Assembly (NCBI GenBank): GCA_020053735.1
Contig: JAGVMP010000011.1
Location: 186,001 to 250,000, forward strand
Source of the DNA: Pseudomonadota bacterium
Lineage (GTDB): Bacteria; Pseudomonadota; Gammaproteobacteria; Burkholderiales; Methylophilaceae
Direction: 5' to 3'
DNA length: 64,000 bases
The position numbers were made by a program, and so were the translations under genes. A model generated the notes under the pieces. It did no database searches, was not told the DNA's origin, and saw only the letters and a program-made list of their open reading frames with translations. This document shows, piece after piece, positions 39,172 through 49,711 of this stretch. Position 1 is the stretch's first letter. Every line of letters begins with the position of its first letter.

Positions 39172-40512
39172 TTATTTTAATTGATCGTAAAGCAATGAAA
39201 TAATACGGTTTGCAGTACTGCTACGGTTACGTTTGTTTTCAGCGTCCACTACATTGACGCGGGTTGCGCCAGTTTCGGTCTCTGTTAGCTTAATACGATA
39301 TTGCTTGGCAGGGTCAGTTTTACCTTCGTCACCCTTCCAAAATTGCAGCTTATCTATAATGGTTTTTTCGTCTTTGGGTTTAGACTTATTTTCAACTTCC
39401 TCGTCATCTTTCCAAAACGCCAGCGTATCAATTAAACCCTTTTTCTTTTTCGGGCCATCATCAATATCTACATCGGCATAGCGCACAAAAAATAAACCAC
39501 TTGAGCGATCTTTATCTTCAATCACAAAACCAATTCTATCTAAGGCCAAACCTACTCTGCGCCAGCCGCGGTCATAGCTATCATTCAAGTTTAAGGTTAC
39601 GCTGCTGTCAGACTCTTTCACCACATCTGCGCGCTTTTCAATAACTGGATTAGACACAATTTGCTGTGCTCGTTTTTCTTCCACACCCAGTTTCACCATC
39701 AGGCGACGTAATAGTTCCGCATCCAAATCACCATCATTTTCTTCTGCTCTGTTTTCAGGTTTTGTACCCTCTAGGCGATAACCCGTTTCAACTTCACCGT
39801 AATTTGTGCGCACTCTATTTTTTCCATCATCTGGCGCACTAGTTACTGTGCGATGCGTCATATAAATTTCAGTCGAGCCTTCTGTTTCTCCACGCTCTAA
39901 ACGCGTGCGAAATTTGCGCCTATCAGCAAAACCAGAAAGTTTATCTAGCCATTTATCAAACTTCTCACCTATATTTTTTTTGTCATCTTGCGCTTTAATC
40001 GCGTCAGCTTCTATCCATTCGGTTTCCATGACACCTGTGTCTGGATTTTCCACACGCACCGCAAAGCCTTGCTCTATCCAAAATTCGCGCACCACAGGCC
40101 AAATTTTTTCTGCGGGTGCATTGACCACCAACCAGCGCTGCGCGCCAGCTTTTTCCATACGCACACCTTCAGAAGTAGGTAATACTTTCTCAACACCAGG
40201 CTCTTGACCTTCCTGAGCTTGGTTATAGGTATTGTAAGTAGTGCTGCCACCAGGCACGCTGTAAGCATCACTCGAATTCACCGATGTCAAATCTGGTGGG
40301 ACTTCTAATGGTTTAGAACGTCCAGCACCTTTGTAATCGGAGGTATTATCGATAAATGGAATAGAGTCACAGGCACTTAGCAATATTGCTACTAGGCCAA
40401 TTCCAATTAATTTGTATGTTATGTTTTTACTCAAGTTTTGATTCCTGTTTTGATTCATCGTCTGATTCATATTTCTACCATCATATTTAATTAAACTGTA
40501 ATTTATAACCAA
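39172..40512 (-). CDS. bamC: Outer membrane protein assembly factor BamC
   Basis: Lipobox LLSACDSIPF; NlpB/BamC-like domains; directly downstream of dapA. Confidence 0.85.
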   Translation of the reverse strand: MVINYSLIKYDGRNMNQTMNQNRNQNLSKNITYKLIGIGLVAILLSACDSIPFIDNTSDYKGAGRSKPLEVPPDLTSVNSSDAYSVPGGSTTYNTYNQAQEGQEPGVEKVLPTSEGVRMEKAGAQRWLVVNAPAEKIWPVVREFWIEQGFAVRVENPDTGVMETEWIEADAIKAQDDKKNIGEKFDKWLDKLSGFADRRKFRTRLERGETEGSTEIYMTHRTVTSAPDDGKNRVRTNYGEVETGYRLEGTKPENRAEENDGDLDAELLRRLMVKLGVEEKRAQQIVSNPVIEKRADVVKESDSSVTLNLNDSYDRGWRRVGLALDRIGFVIEDKDRSSGLFFVRYADVDIDDGPKKKKGLIDTLAFWKDDEEVENKSKPKDEKTIIDKLQFWKGDEGKTDPAKQYRIKLTETETGATRVNVVDAENKRNRSSTANRIISLLYDQLK

Positions 40513-40517
40513 CTAAT

Positions 40518-41393
40518 TCAATGAATGCCCGCTTGGCGCATGGCCGCACGCATCACATCATGGTACTGGGCTGATAAGTTTACCATCGGCAACCGTATAC
40601 CCGCTTTAATCATGCCCATTTGCTGCAGCGCCCATTTCACAGGAATGGGGTTAGCTTCCACAAATAATTTTTGATGCAACGCAAATAATTTAGCGTTAAC
40701 TTCGCAAGCACTTTTAACATCACCTGCCATCGCAGCTACACACATTTCATGCATCAATTTTGGTGCCACATTAGCAGTAACGGAAATCACGCCATGCCCA
40801 CCAAGCAACATCAGCGCCATACCAGTCGCATCATCACCACTATAAATAGCAAAATCTTTAGGCGCTCGCAGCAATAAATCTGTGCCGCGCTCTATGCCGC
40901 CAGTCGCATCTTTAATGCCGACAATATTATTAATTGCAGCCAACCTAATCACCGTGTCGTTACTGATATCGCAACCAGTACGGCCGGGTACATTGTATAA
41001 AATTTGCGGTACATCTACCGCGGCCGCGATTGCCTTGAAATGCTGATATAAGCCCTCTTGTGTGGGTTTGTTGTAATACGGCGCCACCAGCAAGCAAGCA
41101 TCTACACCTAATGCCTTTGCCTTAGCGGTCAGCTCAATCGCCTCAGCCGTTGAGTTTGCTCCTGTGCCGGCAATGACCGCGACACGGCCTTTTACATGTT
41201 CCACCGTGGTTTCAATCAGCAGGCAATGTTCAGCCACATTAACAGTGGGCGATTCACCCGTAGTGCCCACAATAACTATGCCATCAGTGCCAGCTTCAAT
41301 ATGCCAATCAATCAGCGCGCGCAATGCGTCTAAATCTAAACTGCCGTCATCAAACATGGGGGTGACAATAGCCACCATGCTACCTTGCAACAT
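40518..41393 (-). CDS. dapA: 4-hydroxy-tetrahydrodipicolinate synthase
   Basis: [44 protein letters not shown]. Confidence 0.96.
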   Translation of the reverse strand: MLQGSMVAIVTPMFDDGSLDLDALRALIDWHIEAGTDGIVIVGTTGESPTVNVAEHCLLIETTVEHVKGRVAVIAGTGANSTAEAIELTAKAKALGVDACLLVAPYYNKPTQEGLYQHFKAIAAAVDVPQILYNVPGRTGCDISNDTVIRLAAINNIVGIKDATGGIERGTDLLLRAPKDFAIYSGDDATGMALMLLGGHGVISVTANVAPKLMHEMCVAAMAGDVKSACEVNAKLFALHQKLFVEANPIPVKWALQQMGMIKAGIRLPMVNLSAQYHDVMRAAMRQAGIH

Positions 41394-41641
41394 ATCAAAA
41401 CCTGCTGAATAAAAACGCTATTTTAACCGAAACTGACCGCTTAATGCACAAACGATGGTAAAGCAAACTCCAAATAAGTCATATATCATTTTTAATGCTA
41501 AAAATATAATAGTTGACGCTATTTTCTATGAACGCTTGAGCCTGAGTTTTGGTTGATTTGCGGCTACAAATTGCGCTTTAGGCGGCACAAAACAACGTAT
41601 AATTGCATCTAAGTAAAACCGCAGTAATCAGAGATAGGTTA

Positions 41642-42226
41642 ATGTCAGAAAGTTACATTTTTATTTTAATCAGCACCGTGTTGGTCAATAACATCGTGTT
41701 GGTAAAAATTTTAGGGTTATGCCCATTTATGGGGGTTTCCAAAAAGTTGGAAGCCTCAATCGGCATGGCAGCAGCTACTGCGTTTGTGCTGACCATTGGT
41801 AGTATGACCAGTTGGGCAATTAACTACTATTTGCTAGAACCAAATAGCTTGCAATATTTACGCACCCTGTCATTTATTGTGGTAATTGCGGGTGTCGTGC
41901 AATTTACCGAGATGGTGATGGAAAAAAGCTTTCCGCTGCTTTACCAAATGCTCGGCATCTTCTTGCCACTTATTACCACCAACTGCGCAGTGCTCGGCAT
42001 TCCGCTACTGAACGCACAAGCTAGCAAAAGCTTTATAGAATCAGGCTTATATGGCTTTGGCGGGGCGCTTGGTTTCTCATTGGTGTTGATTTTGTTCGCC
42101 AGCTTGCGCGAACGCCTAGAAGCTGCAGACGTTCCAAAAGCCTTTCAAGGATCCGCCATTGCCATGGTCACCGCTGCCTTAATGAGCTTAGCTTTTATGG
42201 GCTTTGCTGGCCTAGATAAATATTAA
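41642..42226 (+). CDS. rsxA: Electron transport complex subunit RsxA/RnfA
   Basis: [37 protein letters not shown]; first gene of rnf operon. Confidence 0.93.
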   Translation: MSESYIFILISTVLVNNIVLVKILGLCPFMGVSKKLEASIGMAAATAFVLTIGSMTSWAINYYLLEPNSLQYLRTLSFIVVIAGVVQFTEMVMEKSFPLLYQMLGIFLPLITTNCAVLGIPLLNAQASKSFIESGLYGFGGALGFSLVLILFASLRERLEAADVPKAFQGSAIAMVTAALMSLAFMGFAGLDKY

Positions 42227-42242
42227 AGCCGATAAATACTAA

Positions 42243-42800
42243 ATGTTAACCGCTTTATACATCATGATTGGCCTTGCGCTTGTTTTGGGTGGGGTACTGG
42301 GTTATGCCGCGCTTAAATTCAAAGTAGAGGGCGACCCGCTCATTGCCCGCATTGATGCCATTTTGCCACAAACACAATGTGGTCAATGTGGCTTCCCTGG
42401 TTGCAAACCTTATGCCACCGCAATCGCCGAAGGCCGCGCCGATATTAACCAATGCCCACCGGGTGGTGATGCTGGGGTACGGGCACTTGCCGATCTAATG
42501 GGCATGGAATACAAGCCACTGAATGCCGAAAATGGGGTAGAAAAACCTAAAGCAGTCGCGTTTATTGATGAGCCTGTGTGTATCGGCTGCACACTGTGTA
42601 TTCAAGCTTGCCCGGTCGATGCCATTCTAGGCGCAGCCAAGCATATGCACACCATTATCACTTCGGAGTGCACTGGCTGCGAGCTATGCGTAGCGCCCTG
42701 TCCAGTGGATTGTATCAGCATGGTACCGATTGCCGAAACGCCAGAAAACTGGAAGTGGAAATATCCCACCATCCCCATTAAACCCGTGATGACGTTGTAA
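42243..42800 (+). CDS. rsxB: Electron transport complex subunit RsxB/RnfB
   Basis: [14 protein letters not shown]; two CxxCxxCxxxCP ferredoxin motifs. Confidence 0.94.
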   Translation: MLTALYIMIGLALVLGGVLGYAALKFKVEGDPLIARIDAILPQTQCGQCGFPGCKPYATAIAEGRADINQCPPGGDAGVRALADLMGMEYKPLNAENGVEKPKAVAFIDEPVCIGCTLCIQACPVDAILGAAKHMHTIITSECTGCELCVAPCPVDCISMVPIAETPENWKWKYPTIPIKPVMTL

Positions 42801-44704
42801 TGAATGCACTCGTTAATTTAACCAGTTTGCTCAAATCTGCAAAGGAAATTTTTCCTTTTCATGGCGGTGTACATCCGCCTGAAAATAAGGCGCAGTCCAC
42901 CCAATTGCCGATTGGCCAGTTAAGCCTGCCCGAAAAATTGGTGCTGCCTTTGCGCCAACACGTCGGCAATATTCCAAAAGTAAAAGTAAGCATAGGCGAG
43001 CACGTATTAAAAGGCCAACTCATTGCGGAAGCAGAAGGCGCCGTATCCGCAGCCATTCACGCGCCTACCTCTGGCACTATTTTTTCGATTGCAGATGCCA
43101 CCATTCCACACCCTTCTGGCTTGCCAGATAGATGCATTACGTTAATCCCTGACGGTAAAGATACGTGGATAGACAAAAAACCACAAAATTGGCGTACTGG
43201 CGATAGAAAAAATTTAGTCGCCAGCCTACGTTTATCTGGCATTGTTGGCTTGGGTGGTGCAACTTTTCCTACCCATATTAAATTGCGCGCCGACGGAAAA
43301 AGTGGGGTACATACGCTGATTATCAACGCCGCCGAGTGCGAGCCTTATATTACTTGCGACGACAGATTAATGCGTGAGCGTGCCGATGAAATCGTCCAAG
43401 GTATTGCCATTGCACAATTTATGCTGGGTGCAGAGCGCGTGATTATTGGCATTGAGGACAACAAGCCAGAAGCAGCGAAGGCCATGGAGGCCGCAGTAAA
43501 TAAGGTAGCCATTGCCAACACTAAAATGGAAGTTGTTGTAGTACCCACGTTGTACCCTAGCGGCGATGCCAGAAGACTGGTGCATCTAGTACTGGGTACA
43601 GAAATTCCGCACGATAAACGCTCCACCGAAGTGGGCTTGCAAGTGTTTAACGTGGCGACAGTGCTGGCGTTATACCGCTATTTTGAATTTGGCGAACCCA
43701 GCATCAGCCGCATCGTTTCAATGACAGGCAATGTGCAACAACCGCAAAACTTTGAAGTGTTGTTCGGCACGCCTCTGCCGCACCTAGTGACCGCAGCAGG
43801 CGGTGCCAAAGCAGATACCAGCCACTACATCATGGGCGGCCCGATGATGGGGTTTGCGCTGCCAGATGAAAACGTACCGATTACCAAGGCTGCCAACTGC
43901 ATTATTGCCGCAAGCCCAAATTTATTCGCGCCACCACCGCCAGCCATGCCGTGCATCCGCTGTGCCCGCTGTGCCGATGCTTGTCCGGTAAATTTGCAAC
44001 CACAAGAACTATATTGGTTTGCCAAAGCTGATAACTTTGAAAAAGCTAACGATTACAAACTGTTCGACTGCATTGAATGCGGTGCTTGCTCTTATGTTTG
44101 TCCCAGTAATATTCCACTGGTGCAATATTATCGCTACGCCAAAAGTGAGATTATTGCCGCAGATAAGGCCAAAGAAGCAGCGGATTTAGCGCGTGAACGC
44201 AACGATTTTAGGCTGGCGCGGATTGAGCGCGAAAAACTTGAGCGCGCGCAAAAACATGCTGAGCGTGCCGAAGCCGGCAAAGCCGCGGCTGCCAAATTAG
44301 CAGCAGAAAAAGCTGCTAATGGTGCAATTAAGGATGCTCTGGAGACCAATATCCATGCGGCTCCTGGCGATGCTAAAGATAACGAAGCTGACGTTCAAAA
44401 AGCAGCGAAACAAGCAGCCATTGCAGCTGCCATTGAACGTGCCAAAGCCGCCAAGGCAGCGGCCGTAGCCAGTGGCGACGCACCTAAAAATGTGGTGAAC
44501 GCCGATGCATCTGTGAAAAAAGAAATTGCGGAGATTGATGCTAGACGTGACGCAGTAGGTTTAAGTGAAAAATTAGCAGTAGATCCAGTAGCAGTCGAAG
44601 ATAAACAAGCTAAAATTGCAGCGGCGATTGCAAAAGCCAAAGCGGCAAAGGCCGCAGCAGATGCAGTCAAACTAATTGAAAACGCGAGCGAAAATAAAGA
44701 ATGA
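42800..44704 (+). CDS. rsxC: Electron transport complex subunit RsxC/RnfC
   Basis: HGGVHPPENKAQS; CIRCARCADACPVNLQP; CIECGACSYVCPSNIPL; Ala/Lys-rich C-terminus. Confidence 0.94.
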   Translation: MNALVNLTSLLKSAKEIFPFHGGVHPPENKAQSTQLPIGQLSLPEKLVLPLRQHVGNIPKVKVSIGEHVLKGQLIAEAEGAVSAAIHAPTSGTIFSIADATIPHPSGLPDRCITLIPDGKDTWIDKKPQNWRTGDRKNLVASLRLSGIVGLGGATFPTHIKLRADGKSGVHTLIINAAECEPYITCDDRLMRERADEIVQGIAIAQFMLGAERVIIGIEDNKPEAAKAMEAAVNKVAIANTKMEVVVVPTLYPSGDARRLVHLVLGTEIPHDKRSTEVGLQVFNVATVLALYRYFEFGEPSISRIVSMTGNVQQPQNFEVLFGTPLPHLVTAAGGAKADTSHYIMGGPMMGFALPDENVPITKAANCIIAASPNLFAPPPPAMPCIRCARCADACPVNLQPQELYWFAKADNFEKANDYKLFDCIECGACSYVCPSNIPLVQYYRYAKSEIIAADKAKEAADLARERNDFRLARIEREKLERAQKHAERAEAGKAAAAKLAAEKAANGAIKDALETNIHAAPGDAKDNEADVQKAAKQAAIAAAIERAKAAKAAAVASGDAPKNVVNADASVKKEIAEIDARRDAVGLSEKLAVDPVAVEDKQAKIAAAIAKAKAAKAAADAVKLIENASENKE

Positions 44705-45723
44705 TGAATAGAAGTCCTTACATCTCTGATGCACCAAGCGTTGGCGCCATCATGCTAAAAGTGCTGCTCGCACTCGTGCCTGGCATCATCGCCTATGTAT
44801 GGATGTTTGGTGGCGGCATTTTGGTGACTTTATTGCTTGCTACTGTGACTGCGCTATTGGCAGAAGCGGTCATGCTCAAAATAAGAAACCGTCCTATTCA
44901 ACCATTTTTAACTGACTACAGTGCGGTTACTACCGCTTGGTTGTTAGCGTTAGCAATACCGCCACTTAGCCCATGGTGGCTGATTGTGGTGGGCACTTTG
45001 TTTGCCATTGTCATTGCCAAACATTTATACGGCGGCCTAGGTTATAACCCGTTCAATCCCGCCATGATTGGCTATGCAGTGTTACTGATTTCGTTTCCAG
45101 CGCTCATGACTAAATGGCCAGCTGCTTTGCAATTGGCGCAAACCAAACTTGGTTTTATCGACCAGTTACAGTTTATTTTTAGCGGGGCTTTGCCACCACA
45201 AATTATGCTGGATGCGGTCACCAGCGCGACCCCTTTGGATTATTTAAAAACACAGCTTACTTTAAATCATGACGTGGCTGGTATATCGCAAGCACCAATA
45301 TTTGGCACATTGGGTGGCAAGGGTGGAGAATATGTAGCAGGTGCTTATCTGTTGGGTGGCTTGTATTTATGGCAGCAAAAAATTATCACTTGGCATTTAC
45401 CCACTGCTTTTTTGGCGGCACTTGCGGTTATTTCTGGCGTATTTTGGCTAGCTGATTCTGCGCATTACGCTTCACCTGCTTTTCACTTGTTTAGCGGTGC
45501 GAGTATTTTGTGCGCGTTTTTTATTATTACCGACCCAGTGAGCGGGCCTACCACACCAAAAGGCAAGCTGTGGTTTGCGGCAGGCGTCGCCGTTATTACC
45601 TATTTAATTCGCGTGTATGGCGGCTACCCTGATGGGGTTGCGTTTGCGGTCATTTTCATGAATATTTGCGTTCCGCTGATAGACGCGCATACCCAGCCGC
45701 GCGTTTTCGGCCATTCAAAATGA
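44701..45723 (+). CDS. rsxD: Electron transport complex subunit RsxD/RnfD
   Basis: SPYISDAPSVGAIMLKVLLALVPG; flavinylation-like SATP segment. Confidence 0.92.
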   Translation: MMNRSPYISDAPSVGAIMLKVLLALVPGIIAYVWMFGGGILVTLLLATVTALLAEAVMLKIRNRPIQPFLTDYSAVTTAWLLALAIPPLSPWWLIVVGTLFAIVIAKHLYGGLGYNPFNPAMIGYAVLLISFPALMTKWPAALQLAQTKLGFIDQLQFIFSGALPPQIMLDAVTSATPLDYLKTQLTLNHDVAGISQAPIFGTLGGKGGEYVAGAYLLGGLYLWQQKIITWHLPTAFLAALAVISGVFWLADSAHYASPAFHLFSGASILCAFFIITDPVSGPTTPKGKLWFAAGVAVITYLIRVYGGYPDGVAFAVIFMNICVPLIDAHTQPRVFGHSK

Positions 45724-45734
45724 AACTAGCTTCT

Positions 45735-45825
45735 CACTTCGGCGTTGCGCATCAAAAAATTTTCCTCACATATAACCCATATGCATCGTCATATTTTTTA
45801 TCGCGCGCCTTGAATTGCTTTGCCA
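45735..45825 (-). repeat. Extragenic repeat copy between rsxD and rsxG
   Basis: Reverse complement reads CAATTCAAGGCGCGCGATAA...TATGGGTTATATGTGAGG...TGATGCGCAACGCCGAAGTGAGAAG, related to copies near 1530-1640 and 47950-48056. Confidence 0.6.
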
Positions 45826-45858
45826 GTTACATTTTCTCAGATTGTTTTGGATTCTTTG

Positions 45859-46479
45859 ATGACTGAAACCATCATTAAACACGCCAGTAAAACCGCACTG
45901 ACGTTGATTGCATTTGCCTTGGTGTTTACCGCACTATTGGCTTATGTCTTTCAAATCACCAAAGTGCCGATTGAAAAAAGTGAGGCTGCGGCACGCTTGG
46001 CACTATTTAGGCAAATTGTGCCTGCCAGCATGCACGATAATGACATTTTAAAAGATACGCTGACCATTGCGCCAAATGACTTGCTGGGCAACATACAGGC
46101 AAGCGTTGCCAACCGTGTGCGCATTAACAATGCACCTGCGGCTATTATTTTAGAGGCGATTGCGCACGACGGTTATAGCGGTGATATTAAACTGCTCATT
46201 GCCATTAAGTATGATGGCGAGATTAGTGGCGTACGTGTGCTCACGCACAAAGAAACGCCAGGTTTGGGCGATTATATTGATATTGCCAAGGACGATTGGA
46301 TTAAACTTTTTGATGCAGAATCACTCACAAAAACAGACGATAAAAATTGGCAGGTAAGAAAAGATGGCGGTCAATTTGATTACATGGCGGGTGCTACTAT
46401 TACACCTCGCGCAGTGGTAAAAGCAGTGCATAAAGCGCTAAAATATTTTGAAGCGAATAAAGATGCCTTATTTGTTTAA
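45859..46479 (+). CDS. rsxG: Electron transport complex subunit RsxG/RnfG
   Basis: MTETIIKHASKTALTLIAFALVFTALLAYVF; GATITPRAVVKAV; upstream ATG at 45820 lies in repeat sequence. Confidence 0.9.
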   Translation: MTETIIKHASKTALTLIAFALVFTALLAYVFQITKVPIEKSEAAARLALFRQIVPASMHDNDILKDTLTIAPNDLLGNIQASVANRVRINNAPAAIILEAIAHDGYSGDIKLLIAIKYDGEISGVRVLTHKETPGLGDYIDIAKDDWIKLFDAESLTKTDDKNWQVRKDGGQFDYMAGATITPRAVVKAVHKALKYFEANKDALFV

Positions 46480-46524
46480 AGTCATGGTTTGCTTAAAGTC
46501 AGCTTTACTTAAAGGTTAGCTTAA

Positions 46525-47199
46525 ATGAGTCAATATACTGAAATTATCGAAAATGGCCTTTGGAAGCAAAACCCTGGCGTTGTGCAGCTACTCGGCCTTT
46601 GCCCAACATTGGCAGTCACGACATCGGTGGTGAATGGTGTGAGCTTAGGTTTGGCCACTGCGTTAGTGATGGCCGCCGCCAATGGCTCAGTATCACCTGT
46701 GCGTAAATTTGTGCCCAGCGAGATTCGCGTACCCGTCTTTATTTTGGTCATTGCGGCGTTGGTCACTGTGATTGATTTAACCATTCATGGTTTTGCCGAA
46801 CCGTTGCATAAAGTATTAGGCATATTCATTCCGTTAATTGTGGTGAATTGCATTGTATTAGCACGCGTAGAAAGCTTTGCCGCCAAAAACCCGCCAGCTC
46901 CCGCCATCTTAGATGGATTCATGATGGGCTTGGGATTGACTTTTGTATTAGGGATTTTAGGTGGCATGCGCGAACTCATCGGTAAAGGCACCTTATTTTC
47001 TGGCCTAGATTTAGCCTTTGGGCCAAACTTTAAGCCTTATGTGCTGACCGTTATTAGCGATTATCACGGCTTTTTGCTAGCGATTCTGCCGCCCGGTGCA
47101 TTTTTAGGTTTGGCGTGTTTAATTGCGTTTCGCAATTGGGCGGGTAATCGCGCACCTAAAGTTACCCAAGCTGGCGGTGCGCTTAAACCCGCGCATTAG
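46525..47199 (+). CDS. rsxE: Electron transport complex subunit RsxE/RnfE
   Basis: ENGLWKQNPGVVQLLGLCPTLAVTTSVVNGVSLGLAT. Confidence 0.94.
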   Translation: MSQYTEIIENGLWKQNPGVVQLLGLCPTLAVTTSVVNGVSLGLATALVMAAANGSVSPVRKFVPSEIRVPVFILVIAALVTVIDLTIHGFAEPLHKVLGIFIPLIVVNCIVLARVESFAAKNPPAPAILDGFMMGLGLTFVLGILGGMRELIGKGTLFSGLDLAFGPNFKPYVLTVISDYHGFLLAILPPGAFLGLACLIAFRNWAGNRAPKVTQAGGALKPAH

Positions 47200-47236
47200 C
47201 TTTTTACATAGCCGCCTTTATATACAAATCCCTGCA

Positions 47237-47938
47237 ATGAATGCCGAAAAAAGATTCGAAATTTTTAAGCGCCTGTCCATTGCCATTCCGCAGCCGACTA
47301 CCGAGTTGGAACACAGCAGCACGTTTGAGTTGTTAATCGCAGTGATTTTATCGGCGCAAGCCACCGATAAAGGGGTCAATATTGCCACTAGAAAATTATT
47401 CAAAGTGGCTAACACACCGCTAGCGATTTTTAATTTGGGCGTTGCAGGGCTAGAAAGTTATATTAAGACTATCGGCTTGTACCACGCCAAAGCCAAAAAT
47501 GTCATCGCCTGTTGTGCGCAGCTCATCGAAAGGCACGATAGTCTCGTACCCAATACCCGCGCTGCTTTAGAGGCATTACCTGGCGTCGGTCGCAAAACTG
47601 CCAACGTTATTTTAAATACGGCATTTGGACAACCGACCATTGCGGTAGACACGCATTTATTTCGGCTGGGCAACCGTACTAAATTGGCTACAGGTAAAAA
47701 CGTGCTGCAAGTTGAACAGAAATACTTAAAAACGATTCCTAAGCAATTTTTGCAAGATGCACACCATTTGCTGATATTGCATGGCCGTTACACTTGCACC
47801 GCGCGCAATCCTAAATGTGGCGAGTGCTGCATTGTAGACTTATGTGAGTATCGTGATAAAGTGATTCCGAAAATTCATTTAATGGCCGGTGAGGGCATGA
47901 TAGTAAATAGCATGGCTGGCGACAGCGTGAGGCCTTAG
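47237..47938 (+). CDS. nth: Endonuclease III
   Basis: MNAEKRFEIFKRLSIAIPQPTTEL; LPGVGRKTANVILN (HhH); C-terminal 4Fe-4S Cys. Confidence 0.94.
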   Translation: MNAEKRFEIFKRLSIAIPQPTTELEHSSTFELLIAVILSAQATDKGVNIATRKLFKVANTPLAIFNLGVAGLESYIKTIGLYHAKAKNVIACCAQLIERHDSLVPNTRAALEALPGVGRKTANVILNTAFGQPTIAVDTHLFRLGNRTKLATGKNVLQVEQKYLKTIPKQFLQDAHHLLILHGRYTCTARNPKCGECCIVDLCEYRDKVIPKIHLMAGEGMIVNSMAGDSVRP

Positions 47939-48071
47939 TAAAAGTGTTTATTGTGGATGAAGTGCAAGGCGTACGGCGCGCAAAAGCCGAGATAGTATGG
48001 GTTATACAGCGAGGCTGTGAGCACCGCGCAACGCAGCAATTCGTCGCAAAAAATATTTTTACTAAGGCCTC
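47929..48071. repeat. Extragenic repeat bounded by perfect 15-bp inverted repeats
   Basis: GAGGCCTTAGTAAAA (47929-47943) / TTTTACTAAGGCCTC (48057-48071); interior GATGAAGTGCAAGGCG...CGCAACGCAGCAATTCGTC. Confidence 0.8.
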
Positions 48072-48074
48072 ATC

Positions 48075-49184
48075 ATGAAAGTCGCCACGGGACTAGCGAT
48101 TGGAATAACTGCGCAAGCAGAATTAGCTGCCAAAGCCGTTGAATCTGCCATGCTAAAGGCCAATATCCATGCGCCTTCCAGCGTATTACTTTTTTTAACT
48201 TCCGAGTTCGCAGCCGATCCGCAATCGGCTATTAAAGCTGCCGCTAAAGCTGCCAGCTGTACACAAATTATTGGCTGCTCGGCCACTGGTATTTTTACTG
48301 AGGAAGATTGGGTGATAGACAGTCCCGCTGCAGCTGCCATGGTATTTTCAGATTTAAATTTTAGTCATTCCAATGCTGATGATGCCATGTTGCTCACCTT
48401 AACGGCGCCCAATGCCATCAATACCACCTGGCTAAACAATTCTGAATTAAATAAGGCTGGCATCAGGTTTGGCGGCGTTTCTGGTGATGCCATTGGCCAA
48501 GGACCATTTTCAGTATGGCAAAACGGCAAAGGCACCACGCAGGGCTATTGCGATGGCGTCCTTGCCAACACGCGTGCTGCAGTTGGCGCATCGCATGGGC
48601 TGCAACTTATCTCATCGCCGCGGCGCATTACCAAAACCAATGGCAACGATTTGTTCTCGTTGGCTAGTTTACCCGCGCTTAGCACTTTATTTTCTGCCTG
48701 CAAAAAACAGGATATTTCCATCACAAAAGATGACATTCCTTACCATCAGTTGGTGGCGGTGTATGCCAACAAGGCCAGCCAACTGGAGCGTGGCGACTAC
48801 AACTTAGCTTCGCTCATTATTGCTAACCAAGATAATGCCTCTGTGACGCTGACCAAGCCGCTTAGAGAGGGCGATTGGTTAAGCTGGGCAATCCGCGATG
48901 TGGATGCGGCGCAAATTGACATTGTAAAAACCGCCAGCTTGCTGCGGCGTCAACTAGATACTGAGCCTGATTTTGGCCTGTTATTTTCGTGCCTTGGGCG
49001 TGGACCTTATTTTTACAATGGCACCGACCTAGATCTAGCGCTGATTAAAACGCTGTTTCCAAGTTTACCGCTGATTGGTTTTTATGGTAACGGTGTCATT
49101 GCCCCTATTGGCAGCGTGAATGAACTCTTACAATATTCGGCCGTGTTAGGTTTGTTTTCAAAAAGCAATGTGATTAGCTTATGA
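48075..49184 (+). CDS. FIST-domain signal transduction protein
   Basis: Full-length FIST N/C-like ORF (IIGCSATGIFTEEDWV; FSCLGRGPYFYNG; IGFYGNGVIAPIG). Confidence 0.85.
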   Translation: MKVATGLAIGITAQAELAAKAVESAMLKANIHAPSSVLLFLTSEFAADPQSAIKAAAKAASCTQIIGCSATGIFTEEDWVIDSPAAAAMVFSDLNFSHSNADDAMLLTLTAPNAINTTWLNNSELNKAGIRFGGVSGDAIGQGPFSVWQNGKGTTQGYCDGVLANTRAAVGASHGLQLISSPRRITKTNGNDLFSLASLPALSTLFSACKKQDISITKDDIPYHQLVAVYANKASQLERGDYNLASLIIANQDNASVTLTKPLREGDWLSWAIRDVDAAQIDIVKTASLLRRQLDTEPDFGLLFSCLGRGPYFYNGTDLDLALIKTLFPSLPLIGFYGNGVIAPIGSVNELLQYSAVLGLFSKSNVISL

Positions 49185-49237
49185 GTCTTTTTAAACCTTA
49201 TATCCTTGTTTAACCACTATGTCTTTATTTAACCTTT

Positions 49238-49675
49238 ATGTCCTTGTTTAACCCTAGCCGCGACGAAGTACGCACCTTCTTTTTTGAGGCGTGGTCAAAA
49301 TTCAAAGCGCATCAATCGCTTACTGACTTAGAAAAAATTGCGCTTGGGGTGATGCATATGCACCCAGAATACCACTCCATATTAAACCAACCCGAGCAAT
49401 TTAAACATCAAGACTACTTTCCTGAGTTTGGTGAAACCAACCCATTTTTACACATGAGTTTGCATTTATCCCTACTTGAGCAAATCAGCATCAACCAGCC
49501 CATCGGTATTACAGGTATTTATACCGAACTCAAAACAAAGCACCAAAATGAGCATGACGCGCAGCATGCTGTTTTAGAATGTTTAGCTGAAACTATTTGG
49601 CAAGCACAACGTAGCAATACCAGCATGGATAGCGCGCATTATTTGCAGCTACTAAAGCAAAAAACACGCAACTAG
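49238..49675 (+). CDS. DUF1841-family protein
   Basis: MHPEYHSILNQPEQFKHQDYFPEFGETNPFLHMSLHLSLLEQISINQPIGI. Confidence 0.85.
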   Translation: MSLFNPSRDEVRTFFFEAWSKFKAHQSLTDLEKIALGVMHMHPEYHSILNQPEQFKHQDYFPEFGETNPFLHMSLHLSLLEQISINQPIGITGIYTELKTKHQNEHDAQHAVLECLAETIWQAQRSNTSMDSAHYLQLLKQKTRN

Positions 49676-49711
49676 TTTGCTTTGCCTCCACATACATGAT
49701 TGAATACCGAT

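Noticed and set aside
43345-44670. Several antisense ORFs inside rsxC and other core genes (e.g. 43345-43626, 44395-44670)
   Set aside because: Overlap strongly supported CDSs on the opposite strand and lack recognisable domains.
45820-45858. Upstream ATG extending rsxG by 13 residues (MPVTFSQIVLDSL)
   Set aside because: The extension lies in or beside extragenic-repeat sequence; MTETIIKHASKTALTLIAF at 45859 is a more plausible RnfG start.
47123-47236. Upstream start for nth overlapping rsxE
   Set aside because: The first 38 residues read rsxE sequence in another frame; MNAEKRFEIF at 47237 is the typical start.
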